A stretch of DNA of 15,802 nucleotides from Betaproteobacteria bacterium (GCA_028065725.1 JAPTVL010000017.1:1-15802); one strand, 5' to 3'; positions 1-7,232 are shown, counted from the stretch's first letter. Numbers and translations: made by a program. Notes: generated by a model not told the origin, from the letters alone.

Positions 1-23
1 GCCTTTCTGGTTGAAGTCGATCC

Positions 24-218
24 TCACAGCCGCTCCTTCCACTGGTCGCAGACGGAAAACGCGCTGGTGATGAATCCGCCCTTCTTGCAGCGCACGGGCT
101 CGCGCAGCGGGGCGCTGGGCGAGCCTGACATATCGCGGTGCGCGCACGTGGCGCAGCGCTCGCGCTGGTTGGCGTGCTTCCAGCCCATCGCCTTCTTGGC
201 GTTCTCGATCGTGCTCAC
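24..218 (-). CDS. Small four-cysteine phage protein, unknown function
   Basis: A 64-residue protein starting at a GTG that overlaps the TGA of the preceding gene (GTGA), which is why I prefer this start to the longer upstream ATG lying inside that gene. Four cysteines at residues 22, 25, 44 and 57 (C-x2-C, then two single Cys) suggest a small zinc-binding or similar metal fold; that is inference, as no named family is recognised. It is the last gene visible in the leftward early operon and is probably translationally coupled to its neighbour. No start codon for a further gene is seen in bases 1-23. Confidence 0.6.
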   Translation of the reverse strand: MSTIENAKKAMGWKHANQRERCATCAHRDMSGSPSAPLREPVRCKKGGFITSAFSVCDQWKERL

Positions 219-856
219 AGGCCCCCCAGATGGATGTCTACCTGCTCGATGTGGACATGGACGTTCAGCCGATCGAGGCCGGATGCAGCTTCCATTTCGC
301 ACAGGGTTGGCGCGAGGTCGCGCTTGAGGCGGGCGATGATGGCGTCGGCCAGGCGGGTATCCGCGCTGCGCTGGGCTTCGACAGGCTCAGCCAGAACGGC
401 GGGTGCGGCGCTGCCTTTCTCGGCTCGATGGAGCGCGGCTTCGACTCGGCCTTTCTCGCGCTCGGTGAGTTGCGTATCTGCCGCGTAGCCCGGGGGTGGG
501 ATGTCGATCACCGGCAGGCTCGGCTTGGCGGCTGGCCTTGCTGCAGAGCGGGCGGGCGCGGGCGCCTTCGCCTTGGGCGGCGCGGCGTCAGGGTCGGCAA
601 CGTGCGGCCTGCCAGCCTTGCCGGCCGGCGCGGGTGCCATCACGCCGGCGGCGAGCTTGTAGCGGGCGCGGCCCTCGCCTTCCACCCGCACGATCTTCTC
701 GGCATCCTTGAGCTGGAACAGGGCGTCGGAAACCTGTTTCATTTCGTCGGCCAGCTCGCAGCGCTCGTAGATTTCCGGGCCGGACAGCGGGGCGGTGGCG
801 CGGCCGATGACGTAGAGGACTTCGTCGCGCAGGCTCTTGTGCTGGATCTCGCTCAT
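215..856 (-). CDS. Early-operon protein with N-terminal winged-helix-like domain
   Basis: A 213-residue protein. Residues 1-70 have the pattern of a winged helix: a helix, a segment around SGPEIYERC, a recognition-like helix near DEMKQVSDALFQLKDAEK, then a basic wing around VEGEGRARYKL. Residues 72-125 are an Ala/Pro/Lys-rich linker of low complexity, and the C-terminal part is mostly helical. DNA binding is therefore likely but the target is unknown. The start overlaps the stop of the upstream gene by four bases. A stretch encoding LAEPVEAQ around residue 155 is made by a REP-like DNA motif (see 373-399), so part of this protein may be repeat-derived. Confidence 0.75.
   Translation of the reverse strand: MSEIQHKSLRDEVLYVIGRATAPLSGPEIYERCELADEMKQVSDALFQLKDAEKIVRVEGEGRARYKLAAGVMAPAPAGKAGRPHVADPDAAPPKAKAPAPARSAARPAAKPSLPVIDIPPPGYAADTQLTEREKGRVEAALHRAEKGSAAPAVLAEPVEAQRSADTRLADAIIARLKRDLAPTLCEMEAASGLDRLNVHVHIEQVDIHLGGL
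373..399. repeat. REP-like motif inside a coding sequence
   Basis: The stretch contains CTTCGACAGGCTCAG followed by CCAGAACGG. This closely resembles one arm of a short dispersed repeat (CTTCGACA-RGCTCAG plus a GAACGG end) that I know from many beta- and gammaproteobacterial genomes. It is read through in frame on the minus strand. The resemblance is from memory, not from a search. Confidence 0.45.
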
Positions 857-1041
857 TGCACGGCCCCCTTCGTCAGCGTGTTGGCGTGGGCCTGGTAGCC
901 GGTGCGCTCGACGAACTTGATCAGTTCCAGCGCGTCGGCCGGGGCGAGCTGCAGCTTGACCGAGCCGGCCTCGATGATGAGGTTGGCGCGGCTGTCGACC
1001 AGGTAGGTCGGCTGCTCGACGGGTTCGGTGATGGTGTTCAT
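853..1041 (-). CDS. Small early phage protein, unknown function
   Basis: A 62-residue protein with no recognised family. It shows a short beta-rich N-terminal half (around YLVDSRANLIIEAGSVKLQL) and a helix in the C-terminal half. Its start overlaps the stop of the gene upstream by four bases and its stop overlaps the next start by four bases, so it sits in a tightly coupled chain of early genes. The continuous overlaps and the absence of a competing reading on the same strand support it as real. Confidence 0.65.
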   Translation of the reverse strand: MNTITEPVEQPTYLVDSRANLIIEAGSVKLQLAPADALELIKFVERTGYQAHANTLTKGAVQ

Positions 1042-1262
1042 GCGCGGGTTTCCTCCTCGGTTTCTGTGGGGGCGTACACGCTGGGCGCGGCGCCGTACAG
1101 CAGCGCCTCCAGCAGCGCGTGGCAGCGCGCGACCTTGACGGCGGCTTCGGCCTTTTCCGGGATTTCGTCCGGCACGCGGTTCTTGATCCAGTCCAGCAGC
1201 GAGATCGCGTCGGCCAGCTCCGCGATCTGCGGCTGGGTGAGGGTGTAGGTTTTCTCGCTCAT
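1038..1262 (-). CDS. Small early phage protein, unknown function
   Basis: A 74-residue acidic, mainly helical protein (MSEKTYTLTQPQIAELADAI at the start). The ATG at 1262 overlaps the TGA of the upstream gene (ATGA), and I choose it over a longer in-frame extension whose Arg/Gly-rich translation is clearly a shadow of the upstream gene. No family is recognised. The position downstream of tnpB matches the string of small accessory genes found there in BcepMu-like phages. Confidence 0.65.
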   Translation of the reverse strand: MSEKTYTLTQPQIAELADAISLLDWIKNRVPDEIPEKAEAAVKVARCHALLEALLYGAAPSVYAPTETEEETRA

Positions 1263-1624
1263 CACGCGGCCTCCATCGGGATCACCCAGCGGATCTCCAC
1301 GCCGTAGCGCGTGGCGGCCCAGTGGCTGGCGCCGCCCTGGCGCGCCACCTCCACGCCGTCGAGCGCGTCGCATTCGCGGCTATGGCTCACCAGGATGCGT
1401 TTGTTGCGGCTGCGGTCGGCGTCGACGGAGATGATCTTCAGGCCAAGCTTGTCCACCAGCGCGATGGCGGACAGCAGCATGCGCGTCTCGTCGTGGATGC
1501 CATCGTTGAGCGGGCTCACCGCGTCGGAAAACCGGCGCGGGCGGAAAACCTTGGGAATCTCCTGCCCTTCGACAGGCGCATGGCGCATTTCGATCAGACC
1601 TTTCTCTTTGATCAGCATGGTCAT
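1262..1624 (-). CDS. Hypothetical early phage protein downstream of tnpB
   Basis: A 120-residue protein of unknown function whose ATG at 1624 overlaps the tnpB stop (ATGA). A second in-frame ATG lies two codons in. It has a helix near residues 44-60 (DETRMLLSAIALVDKLGL) followed by a beta strand (KIISVDAD) and a basic segment, which hints at a small alpha/beta fold. No motif is clear enough to assign an activity. Coupling to tnpB suggests expression in step with transposition genes. Confidence 0.65.
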   Translation of the reverse strand: MTMLIKEKGLIEMRHAPVEGQEIPKVFRPRRFSDAVSPLNDGIHDETRMLLSAIALVDKLGLKIISVDADRSRNKRILVSHSRECDALDGVEVARQGGASHWAATRYGVEIRWVIPMEAA

Positions 1625-2862
1625 ACCCCCCTCGCGAGTTCAGCGGTGATGCGGGTCTCGCCGATCTGCGCGGCGAGGTTCATGGCGCGCACCACCAGGC
1701 GGTTCACGGTCAGCGGGTAGACCATGCTGACGGTTTCGCGCGGATTCTTGCCGGGGTGGGACAGGCGGCTGCGGATGCCGTCGCAGGCGTCCGGCGCGAA
1801 GATGGCGTCGAAGTCCGCCCCCACGCGCTTGAGCTTCAGCCGCAGGTAGTCCTCCAGCACGTTGTCCAGCGGCATCAGCTCGGCGATCTCGCAGCGCCGG
1901 ATCACCTCCCGCGCCTGTGGGTTGCGGCGCTCGTCCAGCTTGTCCTTCAGCTCGGTCTGGCCGATCAGGATGATGCCGAGCAGCTTCTTGAAGCCGCTCT
2001 CCAGCTCCCAGAACCGCTTCAGGTACTTCAGCGTCTGGATGTTCAGGTCGTGCGCTTCCTCGATGACCAGCACGTGGCTGTTGCCGGCGCGGCTCGATTC
2101 GATCAGCACGCGTTCCACCTGGCGCGCCTGCGCCTCCAGGCTGCGCGGCACCTTGGCGCCGGGGTTGAGGTCGTCGATGATCGCGTGGCAGATCGCGCCG
2201 GCCGTCAGCACGGCCTTGTCGATCGAGCGCGGCTGGATCGCCACCACCGGCAGCTGCTCACGCTGGATGCGGTCGAGCATGTCGCGGCGCAGCGTGGTCT
2301 TGCCGCTGCCCGATTCGCCCGCCACCGCGACGAAGCCGCCGTGGCGCGCGGTGGCGAACAGCACCTCGCGTATATAGCGCTGGTCGGCGCTGAGGAACAC
2401 GTCTTCGGGGCCCTGCACGTCGTCGGTGAAGGGGTCGCGGAACAGGCTGAACAGTTTTTTGGCTTGGGTTGTGAGCATCTCGGTTTCCACTGGGTCGATT
2501 TCGGGGATGGGCTGGCGGCTGTGCTGCCCGGTGTGGCAGCCCTTGGGGTGGTGCGCGTGGTGGGTGTCTTCGGGATCGAGCTCGAACGCCGCCTCGACCA
2601 GCGTTTCCGGCACGCCCAGGGCGCGCAGGAATTCCTCGGTCTGGCTCACGATCAGCTGCTTTGGCGTGAAGGCCGGCCACACGTTGTTGTTCATGATGGC
2701 GGCGGCGGCGGTCAGCGACAGCGGCTTGCCTGTCACGTAGCCGCCGGTCTGGGTGATCGCGGCAGCGTAGGCGCGCTGCTCGACGCCGTAATCCATGAGG
2801 ATTCCCTTCAGCTTCAGCGGCATGTGCGGCTCCAGGTCAACCTTGCAGGCGAGTCTCGGCAT
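1621..2862 (-). CDS. tnpB: Transposition AAA+ ATPase (TnpB / MuB-like)
   Basis: A 413-residue ATPase, probably the partner of the transposase that picks target DNA and stimulates strand transfer, as MuB does. Visible motifs are Walker A GESGSGKTT (residues 182-190), Walker B HVLVIEEAHDL (263-273) and a sensor-like ILIGQTEL (298-305), giving an AAA_22/TniB-type core. Residues 14-95 form a small helical, HTH-like N-terminal region, as expected for a DNA-binding domain in this family, and a His-rich linker (about 100-116) follows. The ATG at 2862 has a GGAGG five bases upstream. An alternative ATG at 2823 with GGAG would give a protein beginning MPLKLKGILMDYGVEQRAYA, where family homology might begin. 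Role is inferred from family and from the adjacent transposase. Confidence 0.92.
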   Translation of the reverse strand: MPRLACKVDLEPHMPLKLKGILMDYGVEQRAYAAAITQTGGYVTGKPLSLTAAAAIMNNNVWPAFTPKQLIVSQTEEFLRALGVPETLVEAAFELDPEDTHHAHHPKGCHTGQHSRQPIPEIDPVETEMLTTQAKKLFSLFRDPFTDDVQGPEDVFLSADQRYIREVLFATARHGGFVAVAGESGSGKTTLRRDMLDRIQREQLPVVAIQPRSIDKAVLTAGAICHAIIDDLNPGAKVPRSLEAQARQVERVLIESSRAGNSHVLVIEEAHDLNIQTLKYLKRFWELESGFKKLLGIILIGQTELKDKLDERRNPQAREVIRRCEIAELMPLDNVLEDYLRLKLKRVGADFDAIFAPDACDGIRSRLSHPGKNPRETVSMVYPLTVNRLVVRAMNLAAQIGETRITAELARGV

Positions 2863-2902
2863 GACGGCCTCCGCTGCAAGATGGGTTGATGTACAATTTC
2901 AC
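2837..2902 (-). CDS. Possible 21-aa leader ORF before tnpB
   Basis: A GTG start lies seven bases after a strong AAAGGAG ribosome site and opens a 21-codon frame (beginning VKLYINPSCSGG) that ends inside the start of tnpB in another frame. The ribosome site is better than those of several accepted genes here, which is the main argument for it. It could be a leader that couples translation into tnpB, or the ribosome site could be chance. The open frame extends back in phase to the transposase stop. Confidence 0.35.
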   Translation of the reverse strand: MKLYINPSCSGGRHAETRLQG

Positions 2903-2928
2903 GGTCGTTTCTCCTTTCAGGTTGCGAC

Positions 2929-2948
2929 AAAAAAGCCCAGGCACGGGC
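2929..2948 (-). terminator. Intrinsic terminator or attenuator between tnpA and tnpB
   Basis: Read on the minus strand, GCCCG and TGGGC form a five-pair stem (one G-U) with a four-base loop, followed at once by six T residues. It sits in the 127-base gap between tnpA and tnpB, so it could lower tnpB transcription relative to tnpA. A second GC-rich imperfect stem at 2960-2983 (GGCG/CGCC plus CCGG/CCGG, one mismatch) lies just upstream. Confidence 0.6.
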
Positions 2949-2989
2949 AGCTTCAAATCGGCGTCCGGCTGCAACCGGGCGCCACCTCC

Positions 2990-4762
2990 TTAAACCAGTC
3001 TCATCCCGCCAGACGCCGCCACCGGCGCGGCCTCTTCGCCCTGCAGCCGGGCCAGCATCGTTTCCAGCTCCGTCTCCGGCACCCCGTCCGGCCAGGTCGC
3101 GCGCACCAGCGCGTTTTCTTCCGGCAAGAGCCCGCGGCCGAGGCGGCCCACCGCCCAGCGCGTGGCTTCCACGAACGACAGCGGCTTGGTTTCGATCTGC
3201 ACCGGACTGGGCACGTTGAGCTGGGTGCCGCGCTTGGGCAGGTAGGTCGGCAGCACGGCATCGGTCACCGGCTTGTAGGGGTCGAGCTCGCCGCCGAATG
3301 CAAGGGTGCGGCCCTTGCGCTTGGCCTCGGCCTCGCCCTGGGTGTCGGCATCCATCGCCAGCCGTTCGTTGCCCTTGGCGTTGATCTGCGCCTGGGTGTC
3401 GGCGCGGCTGCGGTAGCCTTCGCCGATCACCGGCGCGTCGATCGGGAAGCCGTATTCGTTGCGCAGCACCGGCTCGGCCACGTGGTAGGTCTCGCGGCCT
3501 TCGGCGTTCACGGTCACGATCTGCACGGTGTCGGGCCGCCACGGGTTGCGCACGAAGCTGAGCGTGTCGCCTACGATCACGCCCGGCACGCCGGACACGT
3601 CGTAGTCCACGTTGTTGAACGGGATGGTGAGGCGGCTGCTCACCTTGCGGGTCTGCGCAGCGCTGTTGGCCAGCTCGCGGCACACCTCCACCGGCGGCGC
3701 CTTGCGCAGCTGCTCCTGGGCGATTTCCATCCACACGGCATAGCGGCTGCGGCCGGTGCGGCTGTGGATTGCCTGGCCGTTGAACACCTGCATCCAGCGC
3801 CAGGCCTGCGCGTTGAGCGCGTCCAGCGTTTCGACTGCGGCGAACTTCAGCCCGGATTCGAAGTTGCGCTCCACGATGTCGTGGGTCTTTTCCACCTGGC
3901 CCTTGCCGCGCGCGTTGCCCACCGAGTTGACGATCAGCTCGATGGAAAGCGCGCGCGCCAGGTTCTTGAACACCGCGCCGGTGTTGGCGCTGCCGGGGTC
4001 CATCATCACTGTCCAGGGCACGCCGTGCATCACGCCGTTGCCGGCCTGGATCGCGTTGATGAAGCAATGGGTGAGGTTGTGGCCGCTTTCCGCGCCCAGC
4101 ACGTATTCCAGGTAAAACGCCCCGCTGGTGTGGTCGCTGAACACGTAGCGCCACACGCGGTCGTGCTCGATCTTCGCCACGTTGCGCGGCTTGTTCTTGT
4201 AGAACACCTCGGCGTCCATCACCTGCAGGCCGCGGTTGGCATCGGCCTCGCGGCGCAGGTAATACAGCACGCACAGGCTGGCATCCAGCGCCCACACGTG
4301 GTTGGGGTGCAGGCTGGCCAGCTCGGTTACCGGAGCCGGCTGCAACAGCTGGTCGGGGTGCAGCTTGTATTGCCGCAGCGCGCGCGCCATCGTGCTGGGG
4401 CTGGTGCGCACCAGCTCGCCGGTGGATTCGTCCAGCGTGCCGGCGGCGATGCGGCCGTTGGCGATCAGGATCTCCATCGCCTGCTGGATGCTCATCAGCC
4501 GCTTGTTGTTGCGCCGCATCGATTCCATCAGCACCGTCGACACCAACTGCGCATCCGCCCGGCTCACCGTGATCTGGCCGGCGTCGGCGCGCTGCTTGCG
4601 GCCGCTGGAAACGCCGAACTGGGCGAGCTTGCGGTACAGCGTCGCGTAGCTCACGCCGATCTGCTCAGCCATCCGGCTGAGGTAATCGGTCTTGGCCCCG
4701 TGGGGCAGCGTGCGCAGTTCCTGTGTGATTTCCATCAGTCGCTCCATGACGATCGCCGACAT
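2990..4762 (-). CDS. tnpA: Transposase / integrase of the DDE (rve) family, Mu-type TnpA
   Basis: A 590-residue DDE recombinase expected to cut and join phage ends during replicative transposition. The N-terminal 130 residues contain an HTH (MAEQIGVSYATLYRKLAQFG, 31-50) and a second helical segment for end binding. The catalytic core runs about 155-300 with candidate acidic residues D160 (VWALDASL), D255 (VMMDPGSAN) and E291 (GKGQVEKTHD); 35 residues separate the last two. A beta-barrel-like Mu-transposase C domain covers about 372-432 (LTIPFNNVDYDVSGVPG), and the tail is Pro/Ala-rich. The ATG at 4762 has AGGGAG six bases upstream. All core residues are present, so the enzyme looks intact. 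It is followed by an ATPase, as in Mu, BcepMu and related elements. Confidence 0.95.
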   Translation of the reverse strand: MSAIVMERLMEITQELRTLPHGAKTDYLSRMAEQIGVSYATLYRKLAQFGVSSGRKQRADAGQITVSRADAQLVSTVLMESMRRNNKRLMSIQQAMEILIANGRIAAGTLDESTGELVRTSPSTMARALRQYKLHPDQLLQPAPVTELASLHPNHVWALDASLCVLYYLRREADANRGLQVMDAEVFYKNKPRNVAKIEHDRVWRYVFSDHTSGAFYLEYVLGAESGHNLTHCFINAIQAGNGVMHGVPWTVMMDPGSANTGAVFKNLARALSIELIVNSVGNARGKGQVEKTHDIVERNFESGLKFAAVETLDALNAQAWRWMQVFNGQAIHSRTGRSRYAVWMEIAQEQLRKAPPVEVCRELANSAAQTRKVSSRLTIPFNNVDYDVSGVPGVIVGDTLSFVRNPWRPDTVQIVTVNAEGRETYHVAEPVLRNEYGFPIDAPVIGEGYRSRADTQAQINAKGNERLAMDADTQGEAEAKRKGRTLAFGGELDPYKPVTDAVLPTYLPKRGTQLNVPSPVQIETKPLSFVEATRWAVGRLGRGLLPEENALVRATWPDGVPETELETMLARLQGEEAAPVAASGGMRLV

Positions 4763-4780
4763 GCCTGCTCCCTTGTTTCG

Positions 4781-5794
4781 TTATTTGCCTGCGGCTTGCA
4801 TCCGGGCGTTGAAGTCCGCAATCTGCGGCCCCAGCGCTTCCTTCACGATCTCTTCAGTCGGTCGCGTGTCCTTGATCCAGTCCGGCACCGGGTCGGCGTC
4901 CGGCTTGGCCTTCACGTTGAATTCGCCGCGGACGGTCAGCAACGCGCCCTCGATCTGCGCCAGGCAGCCGGACATGAAGTTTTCGTGGGTGCAGTTGTTG
5001 GCATCGGCGTGGTCGGCCAGCGCCTGGAAGCCCGCGCGCAGGTTGCCCAGGATCTCGGCCTCGGCGGCAAAGGCGAACTGGCCCACCTCGTCGCGCAGCT
5101 GCTGGCCCACCTCGTCCGGCGTCATCTTCTCGATGCGGCGCTTGAGCTTGTGGTTGGCCTCTTCCAGCGTGGTGATCTTGGCTTCCTTCGACTTCACCAC
5201 CTGGTCGCGCGCCTCGGCGGTTTCCTCGGCTTCCTTGGCCTGCGCCGTCAACGCGGCCTTCTCGCTGGCGTGGCGCGCGGCCATTTCCTGCAGCAGGTCG
5301 ATCACCTGGTCGCGGTCTTCGGTAGCGATCGCCTGCTTGATGATTTCCTGATCGCCGGCGGGCAGGGCCTTGATGGAGCGATAGTCATCGCGCTTGAACC
5401 CAAGCTTCTCGGCGCGCTCGTACAGCTCCGCGCCGACCAGGTGGTAGTTGTCCGAAAGTTCCTTAACGGTACGGTAGGCCGACCCGAAATAGAGTTTGCA
5501 GAACTCGTCCAAATCTGCGCAACGGCGCAGATTTCCGGACTCGTCTCTAAACTGAACTGCGCGATAAGCCTTGTTTTTACTGAGTTTGTCGAACTCTTCA
5601 ACTACAACTCTGTCTGCGCACGCGCGCAGAAAAAGCGCGGAGTTGACGCCGCCAACCCTTTGCCCTGCTTCGAACACCATATTGCGTTCGATGTCTTGCG
5701 CCTGCTGATCTTCGGCCACCGTCAGCGCATGCGCTTCGGCGACCGCGCTCGGGTCTGGCAAGGTGGGGGCAGGTTTGTGTGGGGCGCGTGGCAT
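4781..5794 (-). CDS. Coiled-coil early phage protein, unknown function
   Basis: A 337-residue protein. I choose the ATG at 5794 because AAGGAG lies seven bases upstream; the open frame extends further but without a comparable site. The N-terminus is Pro/Ala-rich. Residues 50-160 form a compact region (around FCKLYFGSAYRTVKELSDNY and YERAEKLGFKRDDYRSIKAL) that could be DNA- or partner-binding. A long charged helix, likely coiled coil, spans about 170-240 (RHASEKAALTAQAKEAEETA), followed by a helical C-terminal domain. I do not recognise the family. The DNA encoding residues near 55-110 is AT-richer than its surroundings and holds two palindromes, which may mark recombination or a binding site. 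Its place just before tnpA suggests a role in replication or transposition control. Confidence 0.75.
   Translation of the reverse strand: MPRAPHKPAPTLPDPSAVAEAHALTVAEDQQAQDIERNMVFEAGQRVGGVNSALFLRACADRVVVEEFDKLSKNKAYRAVQFRDESGNLRRCADLDEFCKLYFGSAYRTVKELSDNYHLVGAELYERAEKLGFKRDDYRSIKALPAGDQEIIKQAIATEDRDQVIDLLQEMAARHASEKAALTAQAKEAEETAEARDQVVKSKEAKITTLEEANHKLKRRIEKMTPDEVGQQLRDEVGQFAFAAEAEILGNLRAGFQALADHADANNCTHENFMSGCLAQIEGALLTVRGEFNVKAKPDADPVPDWIKDTRPTEEIVKEALGPQIADFNARMQAAGK
5511..5534. repeat. Perfect 10-bp inverted repeat
   Basis: Arms AAATCTGCGC and GCGCAGATTT are separated by a four-base loop AACG, inside the coding sequence of the coiled-coil protein. It could form a hairpin in either strand or be a dyad for a DNA-binding protein. 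The inner seven bases of each arm recur in the dyad at 5613-5630. Confidence 0.8.
5613..5630. repeat. Perfect 7-bp inverted repeat, related to the one at 5511
   Basis: Arms TCTGCGC and GCGCAGA flank a four-base ACGC loop. The arm sequence and the loop length are the same as in the core of the dyad about 100 bases away, so the two may be copies of one site. Confidence 0.75.
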
Positions 5795-5811
5795 TGATTT
5801 CTCCTTGATTG

Positions 5812-6096
5812 TTAGGGTTGCGGAACAAGCGGAATGAGGTCGGCTATGGTGAGGAGATCGAGTCCTCCCCTGCTGAACCACCCCGCTTCCGCCATTGCCG
5901 CGATAACGCGGTCATCGCTCCAGCTGGGTGTGATCTGTGTTTTTGCGTAGACGAAGAAATTTCCCATGTCGGCGAGCGCATGCGCATGAAACTCGCTGAT
6001 CGGGAGGTCATTCAACGCGGCGTTTCCGACCTTCAGTTTTTTCTGAAACAACATCACGCCGACATGGACGATCATCTCTTGCAGCAGGGTTGCCAT
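5812..6096 (-). CDS. Hypothetical early phage protein (94 aa)
   Basis: A 94-residue protein with no recognised family. It has an amphipathic N-terminal helix (MATLLQEMIVHVGVMLFQKK), a middle segment with His residues (ISEFHAHALADMGNFFVYAK), and a C-terminus resembling a small helical repeat (DDRVIAAMAEAGWFSRGGLD). The ATG overlaps the TGA of the upstream gene, and a GGGAGG sequence about eight bases upstream supports this start. It ends just before the ribosome site of the coiled-coil gene. Confidence 0.65.
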   Translation of the reverse strand: MATLLQEMIVHVGVMLFQKKLKVGNAALNDLPISEFHAHALADMGNFFVYAKTQITPSWSDDRVIAAMAEAGWFSRGGLDLLTIADLIPLVPQP

Positions 6097-6443
6097 CAGA
6101 GTTCCCTCCCGTAGCGCTGGCGGGCTTCATCCAGCCGCGCCTGGGCCTTTTCGAAATGGCGCATCACCGCGAATGCGCCCTGCACCGGGCGGGTGCTGAG
6201 ACGCCAGCGCTCCGAGTCGGGCAGCTGCTCGGCATAGCCGGCCAGCTTCAGGTTCTGTAAATCGCGGAAGATGTTGTTCTTCTGGTTGGCTACGGTCTTG
6301 CCCACACGCTGCGCCCAGGCGGCGGCGATCTCGGTCATGGAGAGGCCATCGATCTCATGCCCGTACAGCGCTGATTGCACGAACAGCAGCCGCTGTTGCG
6401 CATCGCAGGCATAGCCTTCGTCCTTGCCGTTGTGCTTGCTCAT
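6096..6443 (-). CDS. Winged-helix early regulatory protein
   Basis: A 115-residue protein. Residues 15-85 read as a winged helix of IclR/MarR general shape: a first helix (QRLLFVQSALYGHE), GLSMTEIAAAWAQRVG, a recognition helix NNIFRDLQNLKLAGYAEQL, and a strand pair ending WRLSTRP. A C-terminal amphipathic helix (HFEKAQARLDEARQRYG) could dimerise it. The ATG at 6443 overlaps the upstream stop (ATGA); longer in-frame extensions are Arg/Pro-rich shadow. DNA binding is likely. The target and function are unknown, but control of early or late phage transcription fits the context. Confidence 0.75.
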   Translation of the reverse strand: MSKHNGKDEGYACDAQQRLLFVQSALYGHEIDGLSMTEIAAAWAQRVGKTVANQKNNIFRDLQNLKLAGYAEQLPDSERWRLSTRPVQGAFAVMRHFEKAQARLDEARQRYGREL

Positions 6444-6907
6444 TGGCCCAGCTCCAGCTCGGGCTGGCTGTGCGCCAGCACGTTGGCGCGGTGCCAGGCG
6501 GTGGCCTCCATGTGCTGGGTCAGCGCGGCCAGGGTGGCGTCGCCGCTGGACTTGCCGGCGTAGAAATCGGCCAGCAGCGACATCGCGCCGGAAAACGACT
6601 GGTGCATCCGCAGCAGGTCGTCGTCGCCCAGGTCGCGCCCGCTGGGGATGGCCACGGTCAGCTGCCCGTGGCTGTGCGCCAGGTGGTCGCTCACGAAGTG
6701 CGCGCCGCAGATGTGTTCGTAGGCCGGGATCAGCGCGGCGTGCATCTGGCCGTTGGACAGCCACTTGTAGAGCAGGTCGGCCGACACGCCCATGCGGTCG
6801 GCGATGCGCTCGACGGAGAGGTTGTGGCGGTCCTTCGCAAAGTCCTTGCACAGCCGCATCGCATCCACCGTGGAGCGGGGTACAACGCGTTTCCAATTTC
6901 GGGCCAT
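6440..6907 (-). CDS. HTH phage regulatory protein, possibly CII (CP76)-like
   Basis: A 155-residue protein starting MARNWKRVVPRSTVDAMRLC; the ATG at 6907 has AAGGA about ten bases upstream, and I prefer it to the in-frame ATG at 6967, which has no such site. An HTH is clear at residues 29-50 (NLSVERIADRMGVSADLLYKWLSNG). After it comes a segment about 55-90 (LIPAYEHICGAHFVSDHLA), then helices ending MHQSFSGAMSLLADFYAG. This layout, HTH followed by a cupin-like or small regulatory segment and a helical tail, recalls phage regulatory protein CII of the CP76 type, but the resemblance is by eye. It probably binds DNA as an early regulator. Confidence 0.75.
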   Translation of the reverse strand: MARNWKRVVPRSTVDAMRLCKDFAKDRHNLSVERIADRMGVSADLLYKWLSNGQMHAALIPAYEHICGAHFVSDHLAHSHGQLTVAIPSGRDLGDDDLLRMHQSFSGAMSLLADFYAGKSSGDATLAALTQHMEATAWHRANVLAHSQPELELGQ

Positions 6908-6953
6908 CTTCGGAAATTCCTTTTCAGCAGCGGTTCTGAACAAAAACGTAGTT

Positions 6954-6975
6954 GGAACAGGTGACACGCTGTTTC
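6954..6975. promoter_or_regulatory. Operator-like inverted repeat upstream of the HTH regulator gene
   Basis: GGAACAG and CTGTTTC form seven-base arms with one mismatch around GTGACACG. It lies in the 91-base gap (6908-6998) upstream of the regulator gene, which is AT-richer than the coding sequence. The spacer contains GACAC, part of the operator motif seen at 7536-7572. A site for the regulator itself or for the repressor is possible. A 23-codon ATG frame (6924-6995) in this gap lacks a good ribosome site and is not called. Confidence 0.35.
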
Positions 6976-6998
6976 ATTGAGTAAAATGGGTTCATGGC

Positions 6999-7232
6999 TC
7001 AGGCGTCCCGGGCGACGATGGCGGGATGGGCGCCATTGACGGCATCGTAGGCGTCCATCTGATCCATCATCTGCGCGGCGCGCAGCAGGCGGGCCAGGGT
7101 GTAGAGGCGGCGCGGCGTGCCGGTGTAGCGCAGCTCGTCGGCGACCAGCCCGCGCGGCGCGGGGTGGATTGAGGCCAGAAATACGGCGGTGCGGGCGTGG
7201 GGGTGGTTGATGGATACGTGGGTCGTGTTCAT
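6999..7232 (-). CDS. Small early phage protein, unknown function
   Basis: A 77-residue protein beginning MNTTHVSINHPHARTAVF. The ATG at 7232 has GGAG six bases upstream, which decides against the longer in-frame start inside the preceding gene. The middle is basic (ELRYTGTPRRLYTLARLLRA) and could bind nucleic acid, but no family is recognised. It lies 25 bases after the gp16-like gene in the early operon. Confidence 0.6.
   Translation of the reverse strand: MNTTHVSINHPHARTAVFLASIHPAPRGLVADELRYTGTPRRLYTLARLLRAAQMMDQMDAYDAVNGAHPAIVARDA

Noticed and set aside
1..23. Start of another gene to the left of the four-cysteine protein
   Set aside because: No start codon or motif is visible in so short a stretch.
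2795..5797. A 1000-codon plus-strand open frame opposite the transposase genes
   Set aside because: Its translation is a His/Arg/Ala/Gly-rich shadow of high-GC DNA with no domain, opposite clearly coding tnpA, tnpB and the coiled-coil gene.
6924..6995. 23-codon ATG frame between two early genes
   Set aside because: No convincing ribosome site and no recognisable sequence; more likely part of a regulatory gap.
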